Assembly: GCA_019054805.1 (NCBI GenBank)
Contig: JAHQIY010000008.1
Coordinates: forward strand, 233,501 to 297,500
From: Brachionus manjavacas
Taxonomy: Eukaryota > Rotifera > Eurotatoria > Ploima > Brachionidae
DNA length: 64,000 bases
Reading direction: 5' to 3'
Position numbers and translations under genes: made by a program. The notes below the pieces were generated by a model. The model was not told the origin of the DNA, searched no databases, and worked only from the letters and a program-made list of their open reading frames with translations. Shown here in pieces: positions 12,501 to 27,500 of this stretch (its first letter is position 1; every line of letters starts with the position of its first letter).

Positions 12501-15500
12501 GATCAAAATTAGTAAAAAAATTGAATTTCAAATAATTAAGATACTCTTTATTTCTTTTATTAATAAAATTGAATTAATGAATAAAAATATTTTCAAATAG
12601 CCCATGACCAGTCAAAAGAAAAATCCAAAAAATCAACGGGTTCACACAGTGCCATTTTATTCACTGGTAATTTTTATTATAATTAATTTTTATTTATTAA
12701 AAGAAAAAAATTAATTTTTTCATCTGACAGAACTCTGGTCTAAAGACCTATTTTGAAGAGCCATATGATGAAGAATTTGATAAGATTCCAATTTTCGAAG
12801 ACATGTCAACCATCGGATCGAGTCTCAAGTTCAAAGGTACCAATTTTTCTCACTTTTTTGTTAAACAGAATGAAGTTAGCTTGACATTATTTGTAAAGCT
12901 TTACGCTTTTTTCAATTAATAGCCGGCGGAGATTGAATTTTCATAAATAATTTTTTTTATATCATAGGAACGAGACCAAAATCTAGTGGTCAAAAACCAG
13001 ATGGTTTGTAACTTGATCTGTCATAATCTTCTTGATTTATCTATCTATCTATCTATTTTCATGATTATTTTAAGCACTAAATGTTCTTTTTTTTTGAGTT
13101 TGGATAAAATTAATACTTGTTATTTTTCTATCCAAACATGATGGAATTTTTATACTTTTGGTATCCAAACTATCTTTTTTTTTTGAAAAAAATTTACTAA
13201 CAATTTTTTTTATTAATATTTATTGTCTCTTTGAACCGAAAAATAAATGCTTTAAAAAAAAGATGATGAGCTCAAGAGAATTGAGGACGCGATCAATTAC
13301 GGAACTAACAAGCCAGACTTGCACTACAAGAGACCCTTTTTGGGCTACATTCGCTTTATGGGTCGCATTGTGCGCATAAATCCAAATCTAGCTTGCTTCA
13401 TTACTTCAAACTCTTATAAAAAATTACCAGAAAATTTAAAAGTATTAATAAAATATTTTGTTAATTTTTGAAGTGAATATTATTTTAATTTTCAGTGTTG
13501 CATTCGTAATGTGAGAATAATTGAGCCTGATTTAAAACAGATCACAATTGGTCTTCTATTTAGCCAAGGAATGAACCAAGGTTTGACCGATGTGGAAATT
13601 TTGGCCAAGAAAATACTCGATTTTTTGACCATCTTGCCTGCGATTGTTTGCTCAATGATTTTTTTCTTCCAATTTTTTAAAATTTCTTTTTATTTCAAAG
13701 ATTCCAAATGAGTTTGTTAAAAACTGCAAAAGCATTGGAACAATTTCCAAAATAATTAAACTGTCGGCTATTAAGTACAGACAAGATAAAGGTCGACAAG
13801 AGAGAGTTTTGGGTCTGAGCATTTCATGCTTATTTTCACCAAATTTTACCACCGCAAATGACAAAGTTCTTTTTAATTCTCTGTTGAAAAAAATATTCGA
13901 CTACGAAGCTACAAATTTTATCGAGGACACTCTTACCAATTTAATCAAAGCTCAGATGACTGACAATGGTCTTAGAATAAACAACAAACAAATTCAAAAG
14001 GTAACTTAAACGTGTCAAGCTTTTTTTTGTTTTTCCAAAAACTCTATCAAGATCTGGAAATAGATAAATTAATCCATAACCTTTTTTCGTATTCTAAGGG
14101 TTGACTATAGCTAATTTCCAGTTACCTGGAATACTCTTTAAAATAAGGCATCTATTCAAAAGTATCTGAAGAATGATAATAAATATTTCAGGGAGGGCTT
14201 TTTAAATTTTCGAGCCCTCTCGAATCAGATCAGGTGGGCTAGGAGAGGGTAATTAATCGAGAACAATTTTGATTTATGTAATGCCGATGGATGGGTTTTT
14301 TCCTGACAATGAGACGGACAAGTGAATAGTACTTAAATGTAGTATGCGGGTGCTTTTTCCTAAATACCTTAATAAATCCCTATGAGACTTATGCAGCCCC
14401 GTATGGATGACTTATTCAGCCAGAGCCTAGAACCAATCAGTTGGTTCTGTTTATAGTCTGTTGGTCAGCAACCGACTTGAACTAACTTTTTAAGCTGGTT
14501 CCGATTATAGAGACACCTATTCGGCACCTCTTCGAAGCAGTACGCCTACTACTTCTATCTTTTGATATTTATTGAAATATCCAAAAGATTCGAGTTCTTG
14601 TTCAGAACCCTGGATGACTTATTCAGCCTTACTTTAGTTTAACGAGAGACTTAAATCTTAAGCCGCTCGGATAGAACAAGTAAAAGAAAAGGTTAAGTTT
14701 ATTCTAAAAATATTCTTTATTTCAAATACTGTAATATGTAATTTAAAAAATTTAAAGTTATATTTATGTTAAAATATTAAGCTAACGAATGAAGTAATTT
14801 TCTTCAACTTTATAACACATAAAATTAAAATAAATAAAATTAAATTAAAACAAATAAAATGTCGGGGAACATCTTCATTACATTTATTTAAAAGCGAACT
14901 CATGCATTGATTTAACTGGTTCTATAAAAGAATCATTTTATCATAAATCCTTAAAACCGTCAAAAATAATCTAAGATGTCATTTTCACCGGACAAAGTAG
15001 AACACTCAATAGACGCAAAGCTAAAACATATGGAAAAAGATTGGCAGAATGTAAATAATTCTATATTTTTACATGTTTTTAAATTTACAATATTATTGTG
15101 CAATACTTCAGAAAATAAAAAAAAATTTACTTTTCAAAAATTTTCTGAAATTTTCAGAGTTGATTAAAAGTCACAAGTCTTAAGTCAAGTCAAAGTCTTG
15201 ACTTTGTAACCTTAAAGTTAATTTATTTAAAGAAATTAATTATTGATTCAGAAATATTATTAATTAAAAAATATATTCATTTCATATATTCTATCAAAAT
15301 AAAGTAATTAAGAATTTTAGGAATTTTTTATTTAACTTAAAGATAACTTTTATTTAAAAAATGTTTAGTTTTAAAAGATCAAAATTACACCGCAAAAGTG
15401 TAGTATTTTCTAAATTTTTTGCTGTCATTCTTGATCTATGTGGTCTGTTTATATAGCCAGCAAAAAAAAAGTCAAGACTTGTACTTTTAAAATTTTTAAA

Positions 15501-18500
15501 GTCAAATTCTTGACTTTGACTTTTTAATGACTTGTTGAGACTTTTTTTCGTGACTTTTGTACAAGTCTGGAAATTTTGCACAAAAAATATCAAAAAATTA
15601 AATGTAAAATCGTAAATTATTTACATTTTTCCAAAGGATTTATGTTTAATTCCAATCCTAGAGGGCACATCAAATTTAAAAAACCTGGGATCTCCATTAT
15701 TATGATCCATTCTAAGATCTCCTATATTAACAAATCTTTATTATTATTAGTGTCATTTTTGATAATAAATTGCTCTTTATTTTTTAAGAATTGAATTGGT
15801 TTAATTTTTTGTGTTTGAATTACAAAATGTATCCAATGTTGAAATAACATTGAAAAAGTGCGATGTTAGTCTTAAGATAATATTTGTAGTTTAAAAAACT
15901 ATCTACGCTCTGTTTTACATTTTTTATCAATTGAGTATTTGTTAAAAAGCACCAAACGAAAATAAATTATCACTAAAGTCAAAGTTTTATAAGAATAAAA
16001 CAAAGTTTTTCTTGTCAAGTTCGTTAGGTAAACTATGGTTCAGCTGTTATTGGAACGATTCTTGTTCTCAGGTTTTATGAACTATTAGTTCACCAAATTT
16101 AAAAAAGCTAATGTAATGATAAAAAATAAGATAGAAAAGATAATTACATAGAAAATTTAAAGTTGGGCGGAGTAGGTAAATTTTGCGAAATAGACGAATC
16201 TTTTTCTGCCAAAGACAAACACTAAAAGGGTGGAAATTTAATTTTAATTTTTTTAAATTTTTATTATTTATGCTGAAAGGCAAAGATTTAAGAAGAGAGC
16301 GCATTTAGGTATTTGGGATTATGGAAAGAGTAATACCAAGTCAACCAGATCATAGCAAATGCTATTTCTAAAGCTCCTCCAAAAAAAAAACCTAAAAAAC
16401 AATTAACTAATTTTTATTTTAGTTTCGAGAATAAGTCATTCTATTAAATTTTGAGCTTTATTCAATTTGTTCACAATAATCTAAAAAATGTGAGTCTAAT
16501 TCTATTTTGAACAAAAAAATTTTGGTGAACCAATATTATAATAATTTTACGGATAATAAGTGAACTATGGTTCACATAACCGATTAGATCCTGTTTTTTT
16601 AATGATTGAATATAAAATTTAATCAAAATGAATTATTTATCTATTTTTTTTCTTTTTAATGCTCATTTTTATTCTTTTTATTTATTTGATTTTATATTAT
16701 TTAACTATATTTTGAGTTTTTTCATATGCTTCTAGTCTGAATGAGCATTTGCTCGGGAAAAAATAAAAAAATGAATTATTTAAAAATTAAAAAAGAATTT
16801 TCAATATTTTTTTCAGATTTTAAAATAAAAATTAAACTCATTCTATTTCACTAAAGAGTTTAATTTCAAATATGAAAATGCTTGCAATATTAACTTAAAA
16901 TTATTTTTTTATTTGAGACTAAAAAAAAAATTTGAAACATCGCACTTTTTAATGCTATTTCAACATTGAATACATTTTTTACCGTCTCTATTCCTATCTT
17001 TACGCTTTGCAGTATAGTAAGAACAATAGAAAAATGAAAAAGGAATAGAGTCATCTAGTCTTGTTTAGTAGATAAATTAATTAGAAATACTTTCTTTTGC
17101 TGACGACCTATTCATTTTTTTTAATTTAAATTGAAATGGTAGTGCAGAAGACAAACAAGCTTGAACAAATTTGATATTTTTTTTATGGTAAAAATGAAAA
17201 AAAAACTTAAAAAAATTTAGTTAGATTTTAATTCCTATCAACTATTATTTATTATTTATTCCTATTTTATATTTTTATTAATATTGCATTTTATTTAACA
17301 AAAAAAGTCTAGAACGGAATAATTGAATTTTTGTTTCATGTTTAATTTTACATTCTTGCTCTTTTGAAGAAGCTTAAGCTCTAAACAGATTTATCAATAG
17401 ATATAAACATCGGTGATTTGATACATGAAGTTGACAAAATTTCACGTTAATTCATAAAAAACCGTCAATTCCTGAATTTTTTCATTTGGGATTTTACGGT
17501 AATTTACGCGAATTATCAAAATATTTTGTCAAATTACGAAAATTAAGGTAAAGACAAATTTTTTAGGATCCTAATATCATCTCACCACTGTAAATAAAAT
17601 TTTTAGCTTAGGAACTTTTCTTTAGATGTCTTGTTTCAGGAAAAAATTTCAAATAATAAATTGTAATAAGTGATTCTAATTGCTTAGTTAAAAATAAAAA
17701 TCAGCATTTATACTTTATTATCCATTTCTTATTCACATGATTGTCACAATTTTTGAAATAAATGAAGAAATTCACAGAAAAAAATTAATAAAATACTTTT
17801 GCTTTCACAAATTTAAGTTTCTTGAAAAAGACATTTTTTTGTTGTAAATAATTGAGATATTTTATACTCTAAAATATTCTGTCTTTGTATTATTAACAAT
17901 TTTTTCAATAATAATAAGATGGTTGATTTGTACACGAGCCTGAGAGTGAATCAGACCGTGATTTTGAGTGGACCTGCCTTGGACGGAAAGAGTACCATTT
18001 GGAAAACACTTTGCAAGGCTATTAATATTTTGCAATCAAAAGAAGATAATGTAAACTAGTTTAATTTTGTTAACTTTTGGCTTAAATTTCTCAAAGGAAA
18101 CAAAAAGCAGCGAAGTATTCAAAAAATATTCAATTCTAAATAATTTCCTGAATGAAGAACAACATTTTCCAAACATAAAAACACATCACACTTTTCCTGC
18201 CGCTTACTCTAACGCTCTGGTAAGCTTCAGAATTCTAAATAAATAAAGTAATCTCGATAAAATTTAAATTTCCAGGAAAAAAATGAACTTTTTTCTCGGA
18301 TTTTAAAAAAATCGATTGATGCATACAATTCAACTTATAACTTACAAAAAGACCTAGTTAATAATAAAGTAGTGTTTTTTATTTTTTAAAAAGAAAGAAT
18401 TTTATACACATTTTTTTTGTCTGAATTAGAAACATCATTATAGACACATAGAAAATTGGATAATACTTGACTCGGATATTAATGATACCAATTTGATTGA

Positions 18501-21500
18501 ACACTTGTCGATTTTAAATGGCAAAAATGAACCCCTATCATTTCCAAATAGAACACCAGGTAATTTAAATTATTAATCTATTGTTTAAATACGAGTTTCT
18601 TTCTAATAAAAATTTAATGTAAAAATATAAAAAAATTATTTCTAAATTTTCAAAAGAAAGCAAGGATTGAGGCTTAAAAATAGGTCTAATTCTTTCTAAA
18701 TTCTGATCAATTTTAAGGCTTTTTAATTAAATCAGATTGATTTTTAAAATTTTCGTTGATTGATATTTCTATCATTTCAGATATTCGGATTTGTCCAAGA
18801 AAAAATCTATTTTAGGTGAAAAATGAGTTTTTATTTCATAATATTTATTCAAAAACAAAATTAGTCTAACATTTTTTATTTTAATTTAAATAATTAATAA
18901 TTAATAAAAATATATAAATATTTTTTTTGTTTATAATCAGAAAAAATATTACATCAGCTTGATTTTCCACGGAATTTTAATCATTCAAATAGGAAGCCCA
19001 TGATTTGCAGAATAACACTGCATTTTTCAATAAACCTGATTGTATGTTTCATCATTTTTAAACATTCCAAATTTATTATTTTTAAACAGGTTAAGCATGA
19101 AAAAAAATTATTTGTTTTTAAAAACAAATTTCACATTCTGTAGGACTGAGAAAAAATTAGCAAAAACTCAATCTTAAGCGAGATAGGAGGAATTTTTACA
19201 CGTGAAATTGGAAACAGCGAAGAACTAAGCAAATTCTGTGATAGTAAAGTAAAAGATATCTCTAGAGAGAGAAAAGAATCAGAGAAAAATGGAATTGTTG
19301 AATCATTAAGATACTGCTTAAACTCAAACTTAGCTGATTAAAAAAATATACAAATACTTGAGCTCTTAACTAAATCGTACTAATAAAACTAAAATTGGAA
19401 AAATACTTACATAAAGCTACTGAACGTCCAGCAAATGCGAAGATGAAGTTAGAAAGAGTGACGGTGGCAGTCTCGAAAGCTAGACCAGTATCTTGGAGAT
19501 AAGTTCGTTAATTATGATTTTTTCTAATATTCATTTTCCTTTATTTTTGTTAATAAAACCAATTCCTTTTCTGGGCTTTTTTTACATTAATGCTTATTGA
19601 AAAATGTTTAAGAAAAAAAATAATTTGCCATTTATTAAATAATTTAACATTAGTTTGATCTTTTGAATTTTATTTAAAACTTAAGTTTAAGTCTATATTT
19701 AGGTCTATGATAGTTTTCAGGTAATCGTGCCCAAAGAGGCTATTATCACCATAGTGGTCTTTTTCCTCTTATCAAGGCTTACAAGTCCGTTTATTTATTT
19801 ATCTCTATTTTTTTCAATTTAGAAAATATAAAATTTATCATTGAGACCACCAACTTGGATAATGCAAGTCCATCGATAATTAGCAAGTCAATGCTGATTA
19901 TCCAACAAGATCTTGACTGGAAACATGTTCTTGAAACAAAAGTAGTTCAAATGGGTCTTAAGTACAGTATTCCAAAAGCTAAGTAAGCAAATGTTAATTT
20001 TCTAAATTGGGCAATATTTTTATTTTATTTCAAAAAAGAATTTCAATCCTTCAAGAATATGCGATTCGATGCTTTAATCAATATGAGTCAAGAGTTGATC
20101 TTTTAGATTTTAAATCGATCATTCACGGAAATATTCTTATCAAATCAATTGGCCTTAATACTTTTATATTTGCTTACATTAACTTAGTAGATTGTCTCAT
20201 GAAAAAATTTGGTGCTGAACTTAAACAAACTGATGACGGTATCCACACACAATAAAATCAAAATCCAAATTTAATTTTTTTTTTTTTTTTCAGATGATGT
20301 ATCTAATTGGAAAAGTCTCAAAACAATAAATGCCTATGCTTTTTTTTGGTCAATTGCAGCTTATTTGGCCACAGAGTAATTTAGATAAAATTTTTTTTTT
20401 CTATATTTTTTTAACTGTTGTCCAAAGGGAACATGTTTCTTTGTTCAACGACTTTGCCATTGATATTATATCAAAAAGCAATCCGGAATGGAATTATGGC
20501 TACAAGAAAATTTCCGAAAGTGACATTGATATCAAGTCAAATAAGCTAATTCCTTTTCAGAGAAATGTGAATAATATAACAACGAAAGATTGGATTATTA
20601 TTGACGTAATGTTTAAATTTTAATTAGAAAAAAAATCATTTTTCATTCTAAAGTATCAATACCATGCAAATTTTATTAAATTGTGTGTAGATAATTCAAT
20701 GCCATGTCTAGTGTATGGTGATATTGGAATTGGAAAAACAAGTTTAATAGAAGTACAATTTTTTTCCATTTCATTTAATATTTTGAACGATGCGATTCAA
20801 TTAAACATATGTAACAAAACTAAAATGCAAATTGACTGTCTTTTAAGATAAAAATAATATTCATATATTGTAAATTTAGGTCAGCCGAAAATTGGTTGAG
20901 ACTCTAAACCTTTTTTTAGGAGAATTTTCATTACAGTATACTTACTAATCCTAATTTCTTGAGTCTCAGAATTAAAATCAGTGGCGAGATTCTGATAACT
21001 AGATATAGGGTCTTTTCTAATCTCTATAAAAATGTACCTTTTATCACAAAAAGCTAACTTCCTAGGCCTACTAGGACGGCTTCGATCAGGCACAGTCCTA
21101 ATCAGTCTCTTCATATCGTCTTCATGTTGAAGAGACACATTTTGGGGATACTCCTAACAGCTTGGCTATCTCCTTTTTGCTTCTTACCTCTAATTTGTAG
21201 CAGACCCATGATTTGTCTATACACATTTTTTCAATCCGTTTTTTGGCAAAAAACGGATTTTTTGGTAATGTTATTTTGGAAAGACATGAGCCATGAGGAG
21301 TTGGAGAGTATAAATTGCTATAATTGTATAATCTTTTATAAACATTTTGGATTATCCGAATTTATAAACATTTGAATCGACATTTATTTTTTAATTCTAA
21401 TAGGAAGTTTTTTGATTATAATTTTTAAAAGTTAATTATATTTTTATGCCGAAAGTCAGTATCAAATTGTGGAGAAAAAAATCTTCAAATTAGTATAGTA

Positions 21501-24500
21501 AATTAGTAAATCTTCAAATTAGTAATCTTCAAAAAAAAATATTTGATTTGATTATTGATTATTGATTTTTAATAATCAAATAAATATTTTAAAAAAAATT
21601 TAAAAAAAAATATTTGATTTGATTATTGATTATTGATTTTTAATAATCAAATAAATATTTTAAAAAAAATTTAAAAAAAAATATTTGATTTGATTATTGA
21701 TTATTGATTTTTAAATATTTGATTATTGATTTTTAGATATCATTAAAAATTGATATCTAAAAATTTTTAGATATCAATTTTTAATGATATCTAAAATTGA
21801 TTTCCATATCAAAAAAATTTTATATGGAAATCAATTTTCCGTCAATTTCAATAAATAAACAAATTTAGATAAAAAAAATAATTAATTTCTAAATTTTTTC
21901 AAAATACTGTATTAACGCAATATAATTTCAATGAAATAGCAAGTTTGCTAAAAAATCATTCTTTCAAGAATAGCTAGATTAGGAAGCTTGAATAAAGAAA
22001 ATGCATAATAAGCGGCAAGATCTATTATATACAAAAAAATGACTCAATCTAAGATATGTTAAAGAATTAAAACGTTTTTTTACCAATCTCAATTTTATTA
22101 TTGTTGTTATTTATTCATAAAATTACGCCAGATTCGCCGATGTTTAAAAATAGAATTCAATAAAATAAAATAAAATAGAATTCAATAGAAGAAAGTTTTT
22201 TTACAAAATAACCACAAAAGTTTCAAATTTAGATTATTTATTTCTGGTAATTTGTAAATTAATGTCAAATGATTATAATGTCAAAAAAAAATAATGCCAA
22301 GATTTTTTTTTGGAAAGTTTAAAATAGATTTATTGCTAATTTAGAAAATAAGAAAATAGTATCAAAAATATATAATGATAATGTAATCTAATGCCAATTA
22401 AAATAATGACAAAAAAAATCAATTATAAGAAAAAATAAAAACAAATAACAATCTATTTCAATATATATCTTCTTAACTTTCATTTTTTTTTAGCTTATTT
22501 ACTTTGTTTTGTTTTTTTTTCTTATTTATTTACTTTAATTTTATTTTTTATTTTAATTTTTATTTAATTTATTCTGAAGGAGCCGTAGCTCAAAAAATAA
22601 CAAATAAGAAATTCTAGAGAGAACTCTGAGTCTCGCCGTATTTGTTTAGAAACTCAAATGCTAATTGAACTTCCACTATTTTTACAACTTTTTTGCGTAA
22701 TATACACATAGCAGCGTCTAGGTCTTTTTTCGAAAAAAGTTCTCTTGATTCGCACCCACTGGATCTCCACATACGTTTTACTTCATTCCATATCCTTCAA
22801 GGAAATAGCAGCTGTGTATTCTTCTTTTAATTGTTTTATACGCTCTTCTTCAGCTTTCTTTGCTTTGACATGGCATCTAAAGTTTTTCGATTTTTGGAAA
22901 GTTTAATTTTATATTATGTAAACAAGCGATTTCTATTTCTTGATTATTAATAATAAAAAAATTTTAATCAAATCAAGAAATTCAATCAAAAAAATTTTGT
23001 CATTGCTTTCATTAGCACTAGTTTCTTTAATTTTTATTCGGAAATATAAAATTGGCTTTAGTTTCATTATTTAAGAAAGAACAATAGATTCTTTATTTTA
23101 TTTTTGACACTTTTTTATTATTTAACGATTTGACATTAAATTATGGTAAATTTTGTTTATTAAAAATATAATCTAGAGGGAAGTTCCTCTTGGCAGCTCT
23201 TTTTAGCCAGCCTGTTTGGAATTTTTTTCTTTTTGTTACGCTAGCTTATCAAAAACGGTTCTGAATTTTTGTTGTGCTGTATTGTGTCTTTTTGAAAAGT
23301 ATTCGTTTATTTCACTAGCGATTAATTCATGTTGAACTCTTGTTTTCATAAATTATATAAATAATTGGTTTGATCTGTCTTCTATTTTATCAATTTTAAG
23401 TACTCTATGCATAGTATTGATGCTTGTTTTACGAAGAAAAAACTTGATTATTCTCAAAATCTTGTTTTGCTTTTTTTGTAAATTTAGCTTTACTTTTTCT
23501 GTTCCTGAATTAAAAATAATGAAACAGGAGTCGAACAATGAAAGGATCAGTGATTTGAAAATTGATATCCATTTAAAGCTTTTGATTTTTCGAATTGGAT
23601 TCATTTTTGATTCAAATTTAGATTAAATATTCATAGAATGAGAAAAAAAAATTAACTGATCACATTTTTGTTGTATTTTATTGTTTTATCAAAATCAAAG
23701 CGAAATAAAAAAAAGGATTATATCAATTGTGGAAATATGAATAGCCGGCAATTAATTGAAAAAATTTGAAAGATGTGTTTGCAGAAACTAAATTTATTTA
23801 AACTGTTATTTAGAGTCTTATGTATGTGTGTTTGATCTTTTTTATTTAATTAAACGAATACAAAATGATTTTAGTTCTTCTTGTTCGTTTACCGACATGT
23901 CGTTAATTTTGACACTAATTTTTGCAAAAAATGACTTTTTTGGTCATATTCAAATTTAACGACATGAAGTTAAATGGTTTTAAAATATTGTGTCCACCAA
24001 TTACCGACATTGTCGGTATGTACATAACGACAATGTTTTTTTATTATTTTTCAGAGTAGAAGAAATTTTGAATAGGATTTCTGCGTTTTAATGATTTAAA
24101 TTTTCTTTAGACACCTTTAAAATTTGAAAGGGTCTTTTGAGTTTTGATGAATTGAATCGTTTTTTAATTTTTGTTTTGAAAAAAAATTAATCAAATTTAA
24201 ATTGAAAAAAAAAAGAAAATCCTTGCAAATAAATATGACTTTACAAGATTGAACAATGTGGAACCATGTTGCTTTGTTTACGAAAATCTGCTCAGACAAG
24301 TCCAATTTTACAGAAATAGAAAATACACAAGCATAAACGGCTACAAGGCCAACTATTTATTTTTTATCGATGATCTAAATGTGAACTATTCATGTTCAAC
24401 TTTGGCCTGTTCTAGCATAGAACTAATGCGCAATGTGCTCGAGACCAGAAGCCTGTTTAACAAAGATGAAAAAATATTCACTTCCTTTAATGACATAAAC

Positions 24501-27500
24501 TTTATTTTCACATGCACTTATCCATGTAAATTAAAATTCATATATTTGCATACAAGTTAACTTCATTTTTTGACAGATAACTCTTATAATTACAAACCGG
24601 TCAATCAACAGCTTTTAAAGCATCTAATTCCCATTCATTTAAACTCAAACCATCTATCACTCTTGGAAAGTATTTACTCGCAACAAGTGCGAAATTGGCT
24701 CGAAGAATTTCCAACAGCCTCGGTTCAATACCCCAGAGAACTGGCCCAAGTAATTTTCTTAATGAATAAATTCTCCCAAAAAATAATTTTTTTTGCTCTC
24801 AAGTCGGTAATTAAATCAGTGGGCGACATGTACTATTATATTAAAGAGACCCTCAAGCCAGTGCCGAAAAAACCCCACTATCTTTTTAACTTTAAAGACA
24901 TAACCAAAGTTGTGCAAGGTTTGCAATTACTTGCCTCCAAATCAAAAGTAATTCCGGTCAAATTAACAAAAAAAAGTAAAAAAAAATCAAACAAAATTTT
25001 GCATTTATTTTTCAATTAATTAAATAAAAAAATTTTTTTTTGTTTAGTCAAAGACCCTGTTCAAGACCAAGTTCTTCAGCAGACTATTACAATTGTGAAG
25101 CTTGTGGCACATGAAATTATGCGCGTCTTTTTGGATCGAATAACTGATCCAAATGGTATTCCAAATTGTCCAAATGAAAAATTTTTTTGAATAATTTTTT
25201 TTAAATGATAAGATGAAAAATGGTTTAAAATAAAATTGGCGCGAATACTGGAAAATAGTTTCTGCTATCCGAACGAAACAGAGTTAGAGGAAATAAGCGA
25301 AGGGTTTTACAAACAAACCGATTATGTTCAAGTCGGAAATGAAGACTACTATGAGTTGACAAACAAAGAAAAATCATTGAAAAAAGTTGTTACTTTTAAA
25401 GTTGGCTTGACCCAGGATAGAAATTTTCAGCCTTATAAAGGCGCCCTCATATCGAAAGAAGAAGTAAGAGGAAAAAAAAAATTTATAAAAAATAAAATTT
25501 ATTCCATCATTTATTAAATAGCTTGGCATTGAGAATTTCGAACAATTTTTGAACATTATATTTTCAAAATTAATTATTCGCCAACCTAACTATGGATCGC
25601 AGCGTTCTCTATCCTTGGCAGAGAGAAGCAGTATTTTTTTTGACTCATTTTTAATTTTTTAATTTTTTTTTCAATTTATTTCTTAAGCTTATGTTGAATC
25701 AAATATGACAGACTTAATGAACGCAGCAACATCTAGTCTTGACTTGTATGAAAAGAACAAAAGTTTGAGAATGAACTTTTTTTTTCATGAAGATGCCATT
25801 AGACACCTAGCCCGATTGACAAGAATCTATGTAATTTTTTTTTTCTTAAATATAAATTATTTTCTTTTTCAATCAAAATTAAAATCAAATTTTAAAATAG
25901 GCTTATTGTATTAAAGCTTCAAGCTTTAAAAAAGTTTTTTAGTACTCCTTATCAAGACAAAAATTTACCATCATTTAATACATTAATATATTTTTATAGA
26001 ATTTTATTTTTATCTACAAAGTTTGAAATAAAGAACAAAAACAAAATTACCGAAACAGCTTTGTCTGTTTAGAACTAAACTTATTTTAATTCTAATTTAA
26101 AATTGGAGAGAAAATAAATTTCTTGGAATTTTGCAACCAAAACCAAAAAAGCGCCGCGGTTTTTCTTAAAATTCACAAGCAACCATAATTAATTCGATAA
26201 GGCTAAAAAAATAAGGCATCGCATGGCTGATTCCTAAATGTAAGCCCAAGGGCCTTAAAACAAAAAAATTGTTCCTAAAAAACTTAAACAATGATCTTTT
26301 GATATCAAAGCAATTTGCAAGATTTTTATTCTGTTAATTTTTAAATAATTAAGTTCAATTATTTTATTGGATTTTTTTTATTTCTAAATTGGAAAATAAA
26401 ATATATATCAATGATGCTTAAGATATTTTTTTTTATTTATTAAGTATTTTATCTGTTCGAGCATAAGCTCTTTCAGAAAGATTTTAGTATGTTAGTAGAT
26501 TTTTAATTATGTTTTCATTTGTATTTAATTTAATTTGAATATTGAATAAAATATTATTTATTGAATAAAATAATGAAAATGTTAATGATCTAAAGTTTAA
26601 TATAGATTGTATGTTATTTTGATAGGGTTAGAAGAAAATTAATAGATTCATGGAAAGTAATTTTGGATGATTAGATAGTAGTTACATAATAGAGTTGGTC
26701 CTTCAATCATACGTGATTCAAAAACCAACTTGTACTCACTTACCAGCCTTACTATTAATGAAACAGATTTCTCCAGAGCTTGTTGTTTATTTTTCTCATT
26801 TAAATCAAAAAGACGATTGTCAACACGATGTAACTTTAGCTTTTCTAGAGCCAGGTGGTGAAGTATTTCGGAGGATGTTTCGTAGTGGAGTTTTAGAATG
26901 CTGCGAGTAGCTGTATTCTGGACTGCTTGTCATTTTCTTATGCTAGAATCTGATAAAAGATTTAATAATGGAAAAAAGTAGTCCAGAATAGACCCAATTA
27001 AAGATTTGTAGAGAGAGCTTAATGTCTTTTGACTTGGGCCCCACCTACCATTAGATAGAATCTTAATTAAATTTAGTCTCGAGGTGAATTTACTTTTAGT
27101 TCCATTGATTATTGAATCAAATGCAAGCTTGTAATCGAAGGTAACTCCCAAAAATTTGGTTGATTTGGACTCTGGAATTTTTTTATTATTAATGGTTAAG
27201 TTGAGTTTTGGTGACTTGGAATTTTTGGAGAATATAAGATTGGTGTATTTTTCTGGAGAGATTTTCATCTTCCATTTGACTAGCCAGAGTTCAAGTTCTT
27301 TTAGATATTTATTTATTTTTGATTGAAGGTGACCAAACTTACAGAAGATAAAGAAGGTTACAAGGTCGTCAGCATATAATAATGAGTTACTGTCACTGCT
27401 GATGTCTCTTTTTGGGATATCATTTATATAAATGCTGAAAAAGATTGGACTGATAACTGATCCTTGTGGGACCCCAGCCTTTATAGGGAATTGTCCGGTG

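Larger units (their letters stand above)
22240..23150 (-). mobile_element. E3 copy A: element with iterated TAATGTCAA/TAATGCCAA ends
   Basis: The left end (GTAAATTAATGTCAAATGAT, then several AATGTCAA and AATGCCAA) and the right end (AACGATTTGACATTAAATTA) are mirrored. The whole is an inverted copy of 34056-34895: 23000-23130 pairs with 34110-34320, and 22650-22790 pairs with 34725-34855. It carries a conserved ORF on the minus strand and an inserted R1 repeat (22449-22612). Confidence 0.7.

Noticed and set aside
13158-13379. Open frame ending SITELTSQTCTTRDPFWA
   Set aside because: It overlaps dynein exon 13263-13441 in the wrong frame.
14976-15167. 63-codon frame MSFSPDKVEHSIDAKLKHM as a dynein exon
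   Set aside because: Exon 17 (ends 14000) joins exon 18 (starts 17919) in phase and in family register, with no room for it. Its 3' part is AT-rich and runs into element E5.
24117-24305. Minus-strand frame MDLSEQIFVNKATWFHIVQS
   Set aside because: Antisense shadow of the AAA3 exon 24216-24525.
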